37,813 bases of DNA from Candidatus Kaiserbacteria bacterium RIFCSPHIGHO2_01_FULL_46_22 (GTDB lineage: Bacteria; Patescibacteriota; Minisyncoccia; Phycocordibacterales; UBA918): the NCBI GenBank assembly GCA_001779595.1, contig MFKO01000008.1:153139-190951 (forward strand), given 5' to 3'. Each line of letters starts with the position of its first letter. The stretch's first letter is position 1. The notes under the pieces were generated by a model. That model worked only from the letters and a program-made list of their open reading frames with translations. It was not told the DNA's origin and did not search any database. Below are positions 14,982 through 23,928 of the stretch, piece after piece. Position numbers and translations under genes: made by a program.

Positions 14982-15416
14982 ATGTTGTTTCCTAAGAAAG
15001 TAAAACACCGCAAGTGGCAAGTCGGTCGAAAGAGCGAAGCGCAATTACTGCGTCCCGATACTCGTGGCGTTACTGTTGCCTTCGGCGCTTACGGTCTCAA
15101 GGCTACTTCGCCAGCACGTGTGCGTTCTAGTCAGATCGAGGCAGCCCGTCGTGTGATTTCTCGCACACTTGGCAAAACTGGTCGAGTTTGGATTCGTATT
15201 TTCCCTGACCGACCGATGACCAAGAAGGCTGCTGAAACCCCGATGGGTAAGGGTAAGGGTGATCCGGACCACTTCGTTTTCGAGGTTTCTCCAGGGCGCG
15301 TTCTCTTCGAGGTTGATGGTGTTACTGAAACTGTAGCCCGTGAGGCAATGCGCAAGGCGACCGCTAAACTTCCGGTCAAAGGTCGCTTCGTTACTCGTGA
15401 AGACACGCAAGCCTAA
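14982..15416 (+). CDS. rplP: 50S ribosomal protein L16
   Basis: VKHRKWQVGR...RVWIRIFPDRPMTKKAAETPMGKGKG. Confidence 0.96.
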   Translation: MLFPKKVKHRKWQVGRKSEAQLLRPDTRGVTVAFGAYGLKATSPARVRSSQIEAARRVISRTLGKTGRVWIRIFPDRPMTKKAAETPMGKGKGDPDHFVFEVSPGRVLFEVDGVTETVAREAMRKATAKLPVKGRFVTREDTQA

Positions 15417-15425
15417 ACATCGCTT

Positions 15426-15629
15426 ATGAATAAAATGAATGACATCCGAAAAATGAAAGCCGACGAGCTCAACACGCTCGTTAAGGAAAAGCGCGAAACT
15501 GTGCGCGGCTTCCGTTTTGGTACCGGTGGTCGCGATGTGCGTGCCAAACGATCAGCGAAGAAAGAAATCGCCCGCGCTCTTACCGAATTAACAGCCCGCA
15601 CTCACCAGGATAAGCCGGTAGAGGCCTAA
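15426..15629 (+). CDS. rpmC: 50S ribosomal protein L29
   Basis: position and KADELNTLVKEKRETVRGFRFGTGG. Confidence 0.88.
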   Translation: MNKMNDIRKMKADELNTLVKEKRETVRGFRFGTGGRDVRAKRSAKKEIARALTELTARTHQDKPVEA

Positions 15630-15638
15630 CATTGTCTT

Positions 15639-15899
15639 ATGTCAACAGAAATTTCAATGCAGGAAAACGGCAATGGACGCGTACTCAAAGGTACGGTGGT
15701 GGCCTCTAAGATGCAGGACACTATTACGGTTGCCGTCGAACGCTACACAAAGCACAAGAAGTATAAGAAATTCGTCCGCTCAACCAAGAAATATTTGGTG
15801 CACGATCAAGGTAATACCGCCGAAGTAGGTGCTAAGGTCGAAATTATCGAGACTAAACCAATAAGTCGTCGCAAGCGCTTCGTACTTCTAAGCAAATAG
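15639..15899 (+). CDS. rpsQ: 30S ribosomal protein S17
   Basis: LKGTVVASKMQDTITVAVERYTKHKKYKKFVRSTKKYLVHD. Confidence 0.96.
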   Translation: MSTEISMQENGNGRVLKGTVVASKMQDTITVAVERYTKHKKYKKFVRSTKKYLVHDQGNTAEVGAKVEIIETKPISRRKRFVLLSK

Positions 15900-15903
15900 G
15901 CTT

Positions 15904-16275
15904 ATGATCCAACCACAAACTTTAGTTAAGATCACAGACAACTCCGGCGGTAAAGTCGGCCGGGTTTTCAAAGTGCTAGGCGGTTCTAAGAAGCGATACG
16001 CTGAGCTCGGCGAGATGGTGGTTCTTTCTGTGCAGACTGCCGAGCCACGCAAGTTGGTAAAGAAGAAGGATGTTGTGTACGGTGTAGTCGTTCGCCAGAA
16101 GAAGCCTTTCCGTCGCGCTGATGGTTCTTACGTTAGTTTCGATGACAACGCCGTTGTCTTGGTAGACAAGGAAAAAAAGGAACCACGAGCTAACCGCGTG
16201 TTTGGTCCGATTCCACGTGAGCTTTCCGAAGCTGGTTATCAGAAGATCGTATCTCTAGCACCAGAGGTAGTCTAA
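15904..16275 (+). CDS. rplN: 50S ribosomal protein L14
   Basis: MIQPQTLVKITDNSGGKVGRVFKVLGG...VFGPIPREL. Confidence 0.96.
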   Translation: MIQPQTLVKITDNSGGKVGRVFKVLGGSKKRYAELGEMVVLSVQTAEPRKLVKKKDVVYGVVVRQKKPFRRADGSYVSFDDNAVVLVDKEKKEPRANRVFGPIPRELSEAGYQKIVSLAPEVV

Positions 16276-16289
16276 CCTTCTAAATTATT

Positions 16290-16589
16290 ATGAAAATCAA
16301 GAAAGGAGACAACGTGATCGTGATTGCCGGCAAAGATCGCGGCAAGACAGGAAAAGTAGAAAAGGTTTTTACTAAAACCGATATGGTTTTGGTTGAAGGT
16401 GTGAACGTGATCACTAAACACCAGAAGAATCGTCGCTCTGGTTCTCAAGGTCAGGTGGTGAAGAAAGCTGCACCGGTGCATGTTTCTAACGTTGCACTCA
16501 GCGAGGGTGGCAAGCCAGTGCGTGTTGGCTACAAGCAGGAAGGTGAGAAGAAGGCGCGCGTTTCTCGTAAGAGCGGCAAGACGATTTAA
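16290..16589 (+). CDS. rplX: 50S ribosomal protein L24
   Basis: MKIKKGDNVIVIAGKDRGKTGKVEKVF KOW motif. Confidence 0.95.
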   Translation: MKIKKGDNVIVIAGKDRGKTGKVEKVFTKTDMVLVEGVNVITKHQKNRRSGSQGQVVKKAAPVHVSNVALSEGGKPVRVGYKQEGEKKARVSRKSGKTI

Positions 16590-16616
16590 TCTCTCACCTA
16601 ATTCACTTTATTTATT

Positions 16617-17165
16617 ATGGAAAATATCAAGACAAAAATCACCAAAGCTTTCGATGCCCTCAGCGGCACGTTTGGCTACAAGAACGTGATGCAAGCGCCT
16701 CGACTCGATAAGGTGGTGGTGTCGGTTGGTATCGGCAAGATCGATGATAAGGCTAAGCGCGAAAAAATTTCACAGCGTCTAGCACTCATCACTGGCCAGA
16801 GACCATCTCCGCGTCCTGCAAAGCAGTCAATCGCATCGTTCAAGCTTCGTCAGGGAGACATCGTTGGCTATCAGGTGACTTTGCGAGGTGCTCGCATGCA
16901 CGCTTTCTTGGATAAGCTGATCAACGTTGCATTGCCGCAAACTCGCGACTTCCGTGGTCTTAAAGCTACGGCAATCGATGAGATGGGTAATATCACTCTT
17001 GGTATTAAGGAGCATACAATTTTCCCAGAAACAGCCGATGAAGATATTCGCGACGTATTTTCTCTCGCGATTACCATCGTAACTACCGCTAAGACCAAGG
17101 CAGAAGCCGAAGCTTTCCTCAGACACCTAGGACTACCTTTGAAGAAAGACGAAGTAGAAGCATAG
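16617..17165 (+). CDS. rplE: 50S ribosomal protein L5
   Basis: KNVMQAPRLDKVVVSVGIG...ITGQRPSPRPAKQSIASFKLRQG. Confidence 0.96.
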   Translation: MENIKTKITKAFDALSGTFGYKNVMQAPRLDKVVVSVGIGKIDDKAKREKISQRLALITGQRPSPRPAKQSIASFKLRQGDIVGYQVTLRGARMHAFLDKLINVALPQTRDFRGLKATAIDEMGNITLGIKEHTIFPETADEDIRDVFSLAITIVTTAKTKAEAEAFLRHLGLPLKKDEVEA

Positions 17166-17174
17166 GTTTGGAGC

Positions 17175-17220
17175 AAAAAACACAAGGGGCGGGCCCGAAG
17201 GCCCGCCCCTTGTGTTTTTT
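17175..17220 (+). terminator. terminator after rplE
   Basis: aaaaaacacaaggggcgggcc cgaa ggcccgccccttgtgtttttt, 21-bp arms. Confidence 0.92.
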
Positions 17221-17301
17221 GTAGTTCAGTGGTATTTTACGGAGTAAGTAAGCCGCCCGAAAGGGCGTTTTAATTTAAGTTAATGTTATATTATTCGCAA
17301 T

Positions 17302-17481
17302 ATGGAAAGACTATCTAGATACCTGCGTGACACTGTGGCTGAGATGAAGCATGTTAAGTGGCCTACTACTAGCCAAGCTGCAACTTATACTGTTTTGGTT
17401 GTAGTGATCTCTGCCGTTGTAGCTCTAACTCTGTCCGGTTTTGACTATCTGTTCACCAACCTTCTTGAAGTAGCAATCTAA
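17302..17481 (+). CDS. secE: preprotein translocase subunit SecE (59 aa)
   Basis: MERLSRYLRDTVAEMKHVKWPTTSQAATYTVLVVVISAVVALTLSGFDYLFTNLLEVAI immediately upstream of nusG; absent from the ORF track. Confidence 0.93.
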   Translation: MERLSRYLRDTVAEMKHVKWPTTSQAATYTVLVVVISAVVALTLSGFDYLFTNLLEVAI

Positions 17482-17531
17482 TAGTTGCGCGCTTTTCGTT
17501 CAATCTTTACCAATTTTCAATTTATTAAACT

Positions 17532-18077
17532 ATGGCTAAACAACATTCAACTGGTGAGCGTCGTTGGTATGCTATTCATACCTACTCTGGATACGAAAAT
17601 GCTGTGTCTCGTAACCTCAAGCAGCGTATCGACTCACTCAACATGAACGATCAGATCTTCAATGTGATCGTGCCGACCGAAAAGAAAATTCGTGTCAAAG
17701 GCGGAAAGCGCGTGACTGAGGAAGAGCGCATTTACCCGGGCTACGTTTTGGTAGAGATGATCGTAAATGACGAGTCTTGGTATGTGGTGCGTAATACACC
17801 GCGTGTGACTGGTTTCGTTGGTAGCGGTACTCAGCCTGTCCCGCTTTCTGAAACAGAGTTGCAGGCTTTGATGGGAAGAATGACCGATGACACTCCGAAG
17901 CACAAGGTGGACCTTTCTGTTGACGATATCGTAGTTATCACTGATGGTCCGTTCAAGGAGCTTGAAGGTAAAGTGGCCGAGACTGACGAGGAACGCGGAA
18001 AGGTAAAGGTTCTAGTTTCGATGTTTGGTCGCGAGACTCCAGTCGAGTTGGACTTCCTCCAGATTAAAAAAATATAA
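17532..18077 (+). CDS. nusG: transcription termination/antitermination protein NusG
   Basis: RRWYAIHTYSGYENAVSRNLKQRI...YPGYVLVEM...VRNTPRVTGFVG + KOW. Confidence 0.97.
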   Translation: MAKQHSTGERRWYAIHTYSGYENAVSRNLKQRIDSLNMNDQIFNVIVPTEKKIRVKGGKRVTEEERIYPGYVLVEMIVNDESWYVVRNTPRVTGFVGSGTQPVPLSETELQALMGRMTDDTPKHKVDLSVDDIVVITDGPFKELEGKVAETDEERGKVKVLVSMFGRETPVELDFLQIKKI

Positions 18078-18282
18078 AACTCCCAAAATTGGCGCATACG
18101 CACCAGTTTCGGAAATTTTTCTCGGTCAATGTAGGACATCTACATCTCTCTCGCAAAGTTTCCTCCAACCGGCACGTCTGCATCCAATTTTGAAAGTTTT
18201 CTGACGCAGGTTGATTTTATCCATAATTCTTGTAAAGTAACGCCACTGTTACGCGAGAGAAGCTTCAAATTAAATTCTCAAA

Positions 18283-18708
18283 ATGGCAAAAAAATTAGTA
18301 AAACAAATCAAGGTACAAGCTCCAGGTGGTAAAGCCACCCCAGCTCCACCTCTAGGTCCGGTACTCGGCCAGGCTGGTATCAACATCGGCGAGTTCGTGA
18401 ATCAGTTCAACGAACAGACTCGTGATCAGATGGGGGAGATCGTTCCAGCAGTGATCAGTGTCTTTGACGATCGATCATTTAGCTTCGTTCTCAAGACTTC
18501 ACCAGCATCTCGTCTTATTCTTAAGGCGATTGGTAAGGACAAGGGTTCTGGAAAGAACCTGACTGCCAAGGCTGGTACTATCACTCGTGCCCAGGTACGT
18601 GAAGTAGCTGAAAAGAAGATGGTAGATCTAAACGCTGCTTCAATCGAAGCTGCAATGAAGACTATCGAGGGTACTTGTCGCTCTATGGGGGTAACCGTAG
18701 TGGACTAA
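18283..18708 (+). CDS. rplK: 50S ribosomal protein L11
   Basis: [37 protein letters not shown]. Confidence 0.97.
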   Translation: MAKKLVKQIKVQAPGGKATPAPPLGPVLGQAGINIGEFVNQFNEQTRDQMGEIVPAVISVFDDRSFSFVLKTSPASRLILKAIGKDKGSGKNLTAKAGTITRAQVREVAEKKMVDLNAASIEAAMKTIEGTCRSMGVTVVD

Positions 18709-18724
18709 GACAAAATTTTTAAAG

Positions 18725-18764
18725 AAAAGCAAAGGGCAGGCCATATGGCCTGCCCTTTGCTTTT
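18725..18764. terminator. terminator after rplK (40-bp perfect palindrome)
   Basis: aaaagcaaagggcaggccat|atggcctgccctttgctttt. Confidence 0.9.
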
Positions 18765-18830
18765 TCTGTTTTCTGTGTTACAATCCCGGCAATCTGGTCA
18801 ATTTCGGTCAGATAAGCAAGGAGCGGCTTA

Positions 18831-19439
18831 ATGCCTTCAAAAGAGTTCTTTACAGGAAATACGGCGACTTTTGCCGACAGTCGCGTGACTGCTGAAAAAA
18901 TGATCAGCATGAAAACGAGACAGGTGGTAGCAGTTATTCTGCTGGCACCAGACGGCAAGCGGTTGTGTCTGATTATGCCGGAGGCTGCCAAGGAGGATGG
19001 CAAACTCAATCTGTCCTCACCGCAAGGTGAGATCGAAGATTACGAGTCCATCTGGTCTGCCGCCAGTCGACACCTCTACAACGAACTTGGTGTGGACATG
19101 TGCGGTCCTGTTGTATATCTGGGCAGCAGCCATCGCCGGCTGCCGACAGACCACCATCGAGCCCAGCAGTACCGACACTATCGGTATCACTGGGTTTCGG
19201 CTTACGCGTCTGGTCACACATTGCACCCGAAAGTCCAGCTGGCTAAGGCCAACTGGTATGACATCGGTGCGGTTGACTACCTGAGTAAATGCATGTCGGA
19301 CCAAAAGGGAGCGATGTTCAAGGGCGCCGTGACTACCTTGCAGAAAAAAGTCAGTAACAACCATCTGATCAGGAAATCGATTCTGGAAAATGATCCAGAT
19401 CGTCTGCTGGGTACCGACACGATGCAGGCTGTCGCCTGA
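18831..19439 (+). CDS. Nudix-fold hydrolase-like protein with divergent Nudix box
   Basis: GEIEDYESIWSAASRHLYNELGV vs GX5EX7REUXEEXGU. Confidence 0.75.
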   Translation: MPSKEFFTGNTATFADSRVTAEKMISMKTRQVVAVILLAPDGKRLCLIMPEAAKEDGKLNLSSPQGEIEDYESIWSAASRHLYNELGVDMCGPVVYLGSSHRRLPTDHHRAQQYRHYRYHWVSAYASGHTLHPKVQLAKANWYDIGAVDYLSKCMSDQKGAMFKGAVTTLQKKVSNNHLIRKSILENDPDRLLGTDTMQAVA

Positions 19440-19504
19440 CCACAATTGTTCTTCGCCGGCGGGAATTCGCCCGCCGGCTCAATCACCACTACTAGTTAGT
19501 GGTT

Positions 19505-20029
19505 TTATTTTGTCCGCTCGAAGTCCGCCCATTCGTATTTAAGGCCTTCGTGTTCGCGTACGCCGTGGCGGACGACTTCTTTGAAGCCGTCCGCATATTC
19601 AGGAAACACGGTATCTCCAGCCCGATCATCATCGAAGAGTGTTAGATACAGATTGTCCACATAAGGCAGGGCCATTTTATACATTTCTGCACCACCGCCG
19701 ATATGGATTTCTTTGGGGTTTTCATTGGCAGCTAAGTCAAAAGCCTCTTCAAGAGAGTGGGCGGCAAATGCTCCCTCGTGAACATAGTTAGTATCGCGAG
19801 TGACCACGATATTAGTACGTCCGGGCAAGGGTTTGCCTAGCATCGCTACGATAGATTCAAAGGTCTTGCGGCCCATAATGACCGGATGGCCCATTGATAA
19901 CTCCTTAAAGCGCTTTAAGTCGTCAGGGACGTGAAAGAGAATCTGATTGCCTTTACCGATAGCACGGGTGCGTTCACCGATGCCAGCCACTATCACTACA
20001 GGGATGCCTTTATAACTCATTTCGGTCAA
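19505..20029 (-). CDS. folA: dihydrofolate reductase
   Basis: LFHVPDDLKRFKELSMGHPVIMGRKTFESI...GRTNIVVTRD...IHIGGGAEMY. Confidence 0.95.
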   Translation of the reverse strand: MTEMSYKGIPVVIVAGIGERTRAIGKGNQILFHVPDDLKRFKELSMGHPVIMGRKTFESIVAMLGKPLPGRTNIVVTRDTNYVHEGAFAAHSLEEAFDLAANENPKEIHIGGGAEMYKMALPYVDNLYLTLFDDDRAGDTVFPEYADGFKEVVRHGVREHEGLKYEWADFERTK

Positions 20030-20067
20030 TTCTATACTAAAAGACCGCCTGAGGTATAATTCTCTCG

Positions 20068-20742
20068 ATGAATACTTTTGAGATAGAGGTGAAAAGCTTA
20101 CTGGGGGAGGAAAGTAAGGCTAAAGAATTGCTAGATAGAATGGCTGCGCAAGATCCTGATTTTAAAAAAACTAGCGCCAATAAACAGCTCAATCACTATT
20201 TCGAAGGGGGAGATATGAGGAAGTTAATTGAGAGTGTTTCTTCTCACTTGAACGAAGAGCAGTTTGCAAAATTGCAGCATATCGTTGAGACAGGAAAAGA
20301 TTTTTCAATTCGCACCAGACAGAAAAACGATGAAGTGTTGTTAGTGGTTAAGGCGTCAGTGGATGAAGGTACCAGCGCCAATACTGTTTCTAGATTAGAG
20401 TTTGAAGAGAAGGTCAATCTATCTCTTGATGCGCTTGATGGATTGGTACAAAGTGCTGGCTTTAAATACCAGGCCAAATGGTCTCGTGAAAGAGAAGAGT
20501 ATAAGTACAAAGGTATGACGGTTTGCCTTGATAAAAATGCCGGTTACGGTTACTTGGCGGAATTTGAAAAGGTCATTACCGATGAGGGAGCGCTCGCTGA
20601 CGCTCGCGCCGAGATAGACACTGTTATGAAAGAATTGGGTGTAGACGAATTGCCGCAAGATCGACTAGAACGGATGTTTTCGCACTACAATCAAAATTGG
20701 CCCGATTATTACGGCACTGACAAAGTTTTTGTAATTGAATAA
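20068..20742 (+). CDS. CYTH-domain protein (class IV adenylate cyclase/thiamine triphosphatase-like)
   Basis: FEIEVKSLL, FSIRTRQKNDEVLLVVKAS, RLEFEEKV, YLAEFEKVI. Confidence 0.8.
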   Translation: MNTFEIEVKSLLGEESKAKELLDRMAAQDPDFKKTSANKQLNHYFEGGDMRKLIESVSSHLNEEQFAKLQHIVETGKDFSIRTRQKNDEVLLVVKASVDEGTSANTVSRLEFEEKVNLSLDALDGLVQSAGFKYQAKWSREREEYKYKGMTVCLDKNAGYGYLAEFEKVITDEGALADARAEIDTVMKELGVDELPQDRLERMFSHYNQNWPDYYGTDKVFVIE

Positions 20743-20745
20743 ATT

Positions 20746-21327
20746 ATGTTTCTCTCCGATAAAGATATTCATGCTGCGGTAAAGAAAGGTGAGATCACTC
20801 TCGAGCCGTTCAACCCTAAGCAGTTGCAACCAGCTACTTACGACATTCGTCTCGGTAATACTTTTATCGTTAACGATGCGCATTCCACGAAGGCCATTGA
20901 TCCAGTCAAAGGTATTTACCCGAAGACGCAGAATGTTGAGGTGAAGGACGGCGAGGAATTCGTACTCCATCCCGGCGTTTCTATTCTCGGTTATTCCAAG
21001 GAAAAATTCGGCAGTGAACAGTATTTGATCGAGGTGAATGGTAAATCGAGTTTGGCGCGAATCGGTCTGATTGTGCACAATTCAGCCAGCATCGTGAACC
21101 CTGGACACTTCCTCAATATTGCGCTGGAGCTTTGCAATCTAAACAACGTGCCGATTGTGCTCCGGCCAGGAATGGAGATTGCTCAACTTACTTTCTCAAC
21201 CTTGTCTTCTCACACGAAACGAAGTTATCAGCAAACCGGCCGGTACAACCACAATAATTTTGCTTCGTACATCCCACCCAAGACTGGCCCGTTAGCTAGA
21301 AAACGTTCAAAATCTAAAAAGAAATAG
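20746..21327 (+). CDS. dcd: dCTP deaminase
   Basis: MFLSDKDI...LQPATYDIRLGN...EVNGKSSLARIGLIVHNSASIVNPGH. Confidence 0.93.
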   Translation: MFLSDKDIHAAVKKGEITLEPFNPKQLQPATYDIRLGNTFIVNDAHSTKAIDPVKGIYPKTQNVEVKDGEEFVLHPGVSILGYSKEKFGSEQYLIEVNGKSSLARIGLIVHNSASIVNPGHFLNIALELCNLNNVPIVLRPGMEIAQLTFSTLSSHTKRSYQQTGRYNHNNFASYIPPKTGPLARKRSKSKKK

Positions 21328-21329
21328 CT

Positions 21330-22292
21330 ATGAATAACACACACCCTGAACACCAATATCTCAAGTTGATGCAGAAGTTGATCGACTCTGGCGATAAGCA
21401 GACCGATAAAGGAACGGGTGTGGTTACGTACAGCTTGTTTGGCGAACAGATGCGCTTTGACCTTTCGGCTGGCTTGCCACTTTTGACCACCAAGAAAGTT
21501 TACTGGAAGGGAGTACTGCAGGAACTCTATTGGTTTATGTCCGGCCAGAGCAATATTAAATATTTGGTGGATAACAACGTGCACATTTGGGACGATTACC
21601 CATACAAAATCTACAACGAAAAGGTAGAGAAGGGCGAAGTACCAGCTTTAACCAAGGATGAATTTATTGCCAAGATTGGAGGCGATGAAAATTTTGCCAA
21701 AGAACACGGAGAACTCCCACACATTTACGGTGAACACTGGCGTCGTTGGCAAGCACACGATGGCAGGGAAGTAGACCAGCTCGGCTGGGTGATTAGTGAG
21801 CTAACTAAAGACCCTGATGCGCACAATACCTTAGTGAACAGCTGGAATCCGGAATATATGTATGCGATGGCCGCTCCAGGTCAGGCCGCGCGTTTTCCGA
21901 TCTGTCACAATATGTATCAGGTCAATATTAAGCACGGTAAAGTCTGTCTGCATCTCTACCAGCGCTCAGCCGACATCTTCCTCGGCGTGCCTTTCAATAT
22001 CGGAAGCTACGCGCTTTTAACTTGCGTGATTGCAAAGATACTAGGTCGCGAACCGGGCGAATTCATCCACACCTTCGGTGACGTGCATATTTATGAAAAC
22101 CATATTGAACAGGCTAAGGAGCAGCTGACCCGTGAGCCGTTGCCATTCCCACAAGTGAAGATTAGTGACGAAGTCACCTCGCTAGACAACTTCCGTCCTG
22201 AACACGTTGAATTGATCGATTACCAGTCGCACGACGCCATCAAGGCCGAGCTGACGGTGGCAGGTGGATATAACAAAAACCTCCATTCCTAA
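21330..22292 (+). CDS. thyA: thymidylate synthase
   Basis: GTGVVTYSLFGEQMRFDLSAGLPLLTTKKV...FPICHNMYQV...LHLYQRSADIFLGVPFNI. Confidence 0.97.
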   Translation: MNNTHPEHQYLKLMQKLIDSGDKQTDKGTGVVTYSLFGEQMRFDLSAGLPLLTTKKVYWKGVLQELYWFMSGQSNIKYLVDNNVHIWDDYPYKIYNEKVEKGEVPALTKDEFIAKIGGDENFAKEHGELPHIYGEHWRRWQAHDGREVDQLGWVISELTKDPDAHNTLVNSWNPEYMYAMAAPGQAARFPICHNMYQVNIKHGKVCLHLYQRSADIFLGVPFNIGSYALLTCVIAKILGREPGEFIHTFGDVHIYENHIEQAKEQLTREPLPFPQVKISDEVTSLDNFRPEHVELIDYQSHDAIKAELTVAGGYNKNLHS

Positions 22293-22374
22293 TTTTGCCC
22301 GTAAGAGTATAATTACCCGTATGATCTGATGTAGTTAAAAACCAGCGGTTATCAGAAAGTAATGATTTTTAACT

Positions 22375-23637
22375 ATGTACGACTACATCAAGAAGCAAGA
22401 CGAGGAAATTTTTAAAGCGATTGAAGGAGAAGAAGAGAGACAATCAAGTGGAATTGAGCTGATTCCAAGTGAGAATTATGTCTCAAGAGCCGTTCGCGAA
22501 GCGAACGGCTCTATCCTGACCAATAAATATTCAGAGGGCTATCCGGGCAAGCGCTACTACGGAGGACAGGAATTTACAGACGTGGTAGAAACGATCGCAA
22601 TCGAGCGTGCCAAAAAGCTTTTTAATTGTCAATTTGCCAATGTGCAGTCGCTATCTGGTGCACCTGCCAATGTGGCAATGTATTTCGCATTGATGGAACC
22701 GGGCGATACCGTGCTTGGTATGGACCTTGGCCATGGCGGTCACTTAACTCACGGTCATCCGACCACTTCGATCAATAAAGTTTTCAACTTTGTTCGATAC
22801 AAGATGAAGGATCCGGACACAGGTGAGATTGATTACGATGAGTTGCGCCGCGTGGCTCTGGAACATAAACCAAAGATTATTCTGGCGGGCTTCTCTGCTT
22901 ATAGTCGCGAATTAGACTATGCAAAATTTACCGAGATCGCAAAAGAGGTGGGTGCATACACAGTAGCTGATATGGCGCACATTGCAGGATTGATTGCTGG
23001 TAAGGCAGCACGTAATCCTTTTGATGACGGCTTTGATGTAATTACCACCACTACCCATAAGACATTGCGTGGTCCACGCGGCGGTATGATCCTTACCCGT
23101 GAGAGCGAAGAGATTGCGACCAAAATAAACAAGGCGGTGTTCCCAGGGCTACAAGGTGGTCCTCATATGAATGTGGTGGCAGCAAAAGCTGTCTGTTTCG
23201 GTGAGGCACTCACACCTGCCTTCCAAGAGTATGCTGGACAGATACTAAAAAACGCCAAAGCAATGGAGGCGGTACTACATCGTGAAAATGTGCGAATGTT
23301 AGGTGGCGGAACTTCCAACCACCTGATTCTTGCTGATGTATTTGACAGTTTGGGTGTGCCAGGTAAAGAAGCCGAGACCGTACTTGATGAGGTTGGTATC
23401 ACGCTCAATAAAAATATGATCGCAGATGAGCCACGCACAGCGATGGATCCTTCTGGTATTCGTTTTGGTACACCGGCCATGACAACACGTGGAATGAAAG
23501 AAACCGAGGCAACTAGACTGGCTGAAATAATGATTGAAACCCTACGTCACAAGGATGATGTTGCAAAAAAACAAACACTTCGCGAGGAGGTTCGGGCAAT
23601 GTGTGAGAAGTTTCCAATTCCAGAGAGTTTCGTATAA
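22375..23637 (+). CDS. glyA: serine hydroxymethyltransferase
   Basis: GIELIPSENYVS...LTNKYSEGYPGKRYYGG...TTTTHKTLRGPRGGMIL. Confidence 0.97.
   Translation: MYDYIKKQDEEIFKAIEGEEERQSSGIELIPSENYVSRAVREANGSILTNKYSEGYPGKRYYGGQEFTDVVETIAIERAKKLFNCQFANVQSLSGAPANVAMYFALMEPGDTVLGMDLGHGGHLTHGHPTTSINKVFNFVRYKMKDPDTGEIDYDELRRVALEHKPKIILAGFSAYSRELDYAKFTEIAKEVGAYTVADMAHIAGLIAGKAARNPFDDGFDVITTTTHKTLRGPRGGMILTRESEEIATKINKAVFPGLQGGPHMNVVAAKAVCFGEALTPAFQEYAGQILKNAKAMEAVLHRENVRMLGGGTSNHLILADVFDSLGVPGKEAETVLDEVGITLNKNMIADEPRTAMDPSGIRFGTPAMTTRGMKETEATRLAEIMIETLRHKDDVAKKQTLREEVRAMCEKFPIPESFV
22486..22512. repeat. intragenic palindrome, GAA triloop
   Basis: agagccgttcgc gaa gcgaacggctct inside glyA. Confidence 0.85.
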
Positions 23638-23641
23638 AAGG

Positions 23642-23670
23642 TTGACACTAGCCGCTTCAGTGACTACTAT
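23642..23670 (+). promoter_or_regulatory. consensus promoter for the 59-aa ORF
   Basis: TTGACA-17 bp-TACTAT. Confidence 0.8.
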
Positions 23671-23697
23671 TCCCGACGGTAATAGGAGATCTTACTG

Positions 23698-23877
23698 ATG
23701 TCAAAAGAATACCGTGACGTGCGCTTCAAGAATGATGATGAATTCGAGAAGTATCACAAAGAAGAGGCGAAGAAGGGCAGTGAAAAGTCACAAGCCATTC
23801 TCAGCACTCGTTCACGTATTTTGTTAGCGGAGAAGTTCAGAGCTTCGCAAACCGTTATCAAGCGATCACGCAAGTGA
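23698..23877 (+). CDS. small charged protein (59 aa)
   Basis: MSKEYRDVRFKNDDEFEKYHKEEAKKGSEKSQAILSTRSRILLAEKFRASQTVIKRSRK; promoter, RBS taggag, terminator; not in ORF track. Confidence 0.7.
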   Translation: MSKEYRDVRFKNDDEFEKYHKEEAKKGSEKSQAILSTRSRILLAEKFRASQTVIKRSRK

Positions 23878-23886
23878 TAAGAATTC

Positions 23887-23909
23887 AGGGCACGCCTACG
23901 GCGTGCCCT
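23887..23909 (+). terminator. terminator
   Basis: agggcacgcc tac ggcgtgccct. Confidence 0.75.
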
Positions 23910-23928
23910 TTGATGTTACAATCGATTT

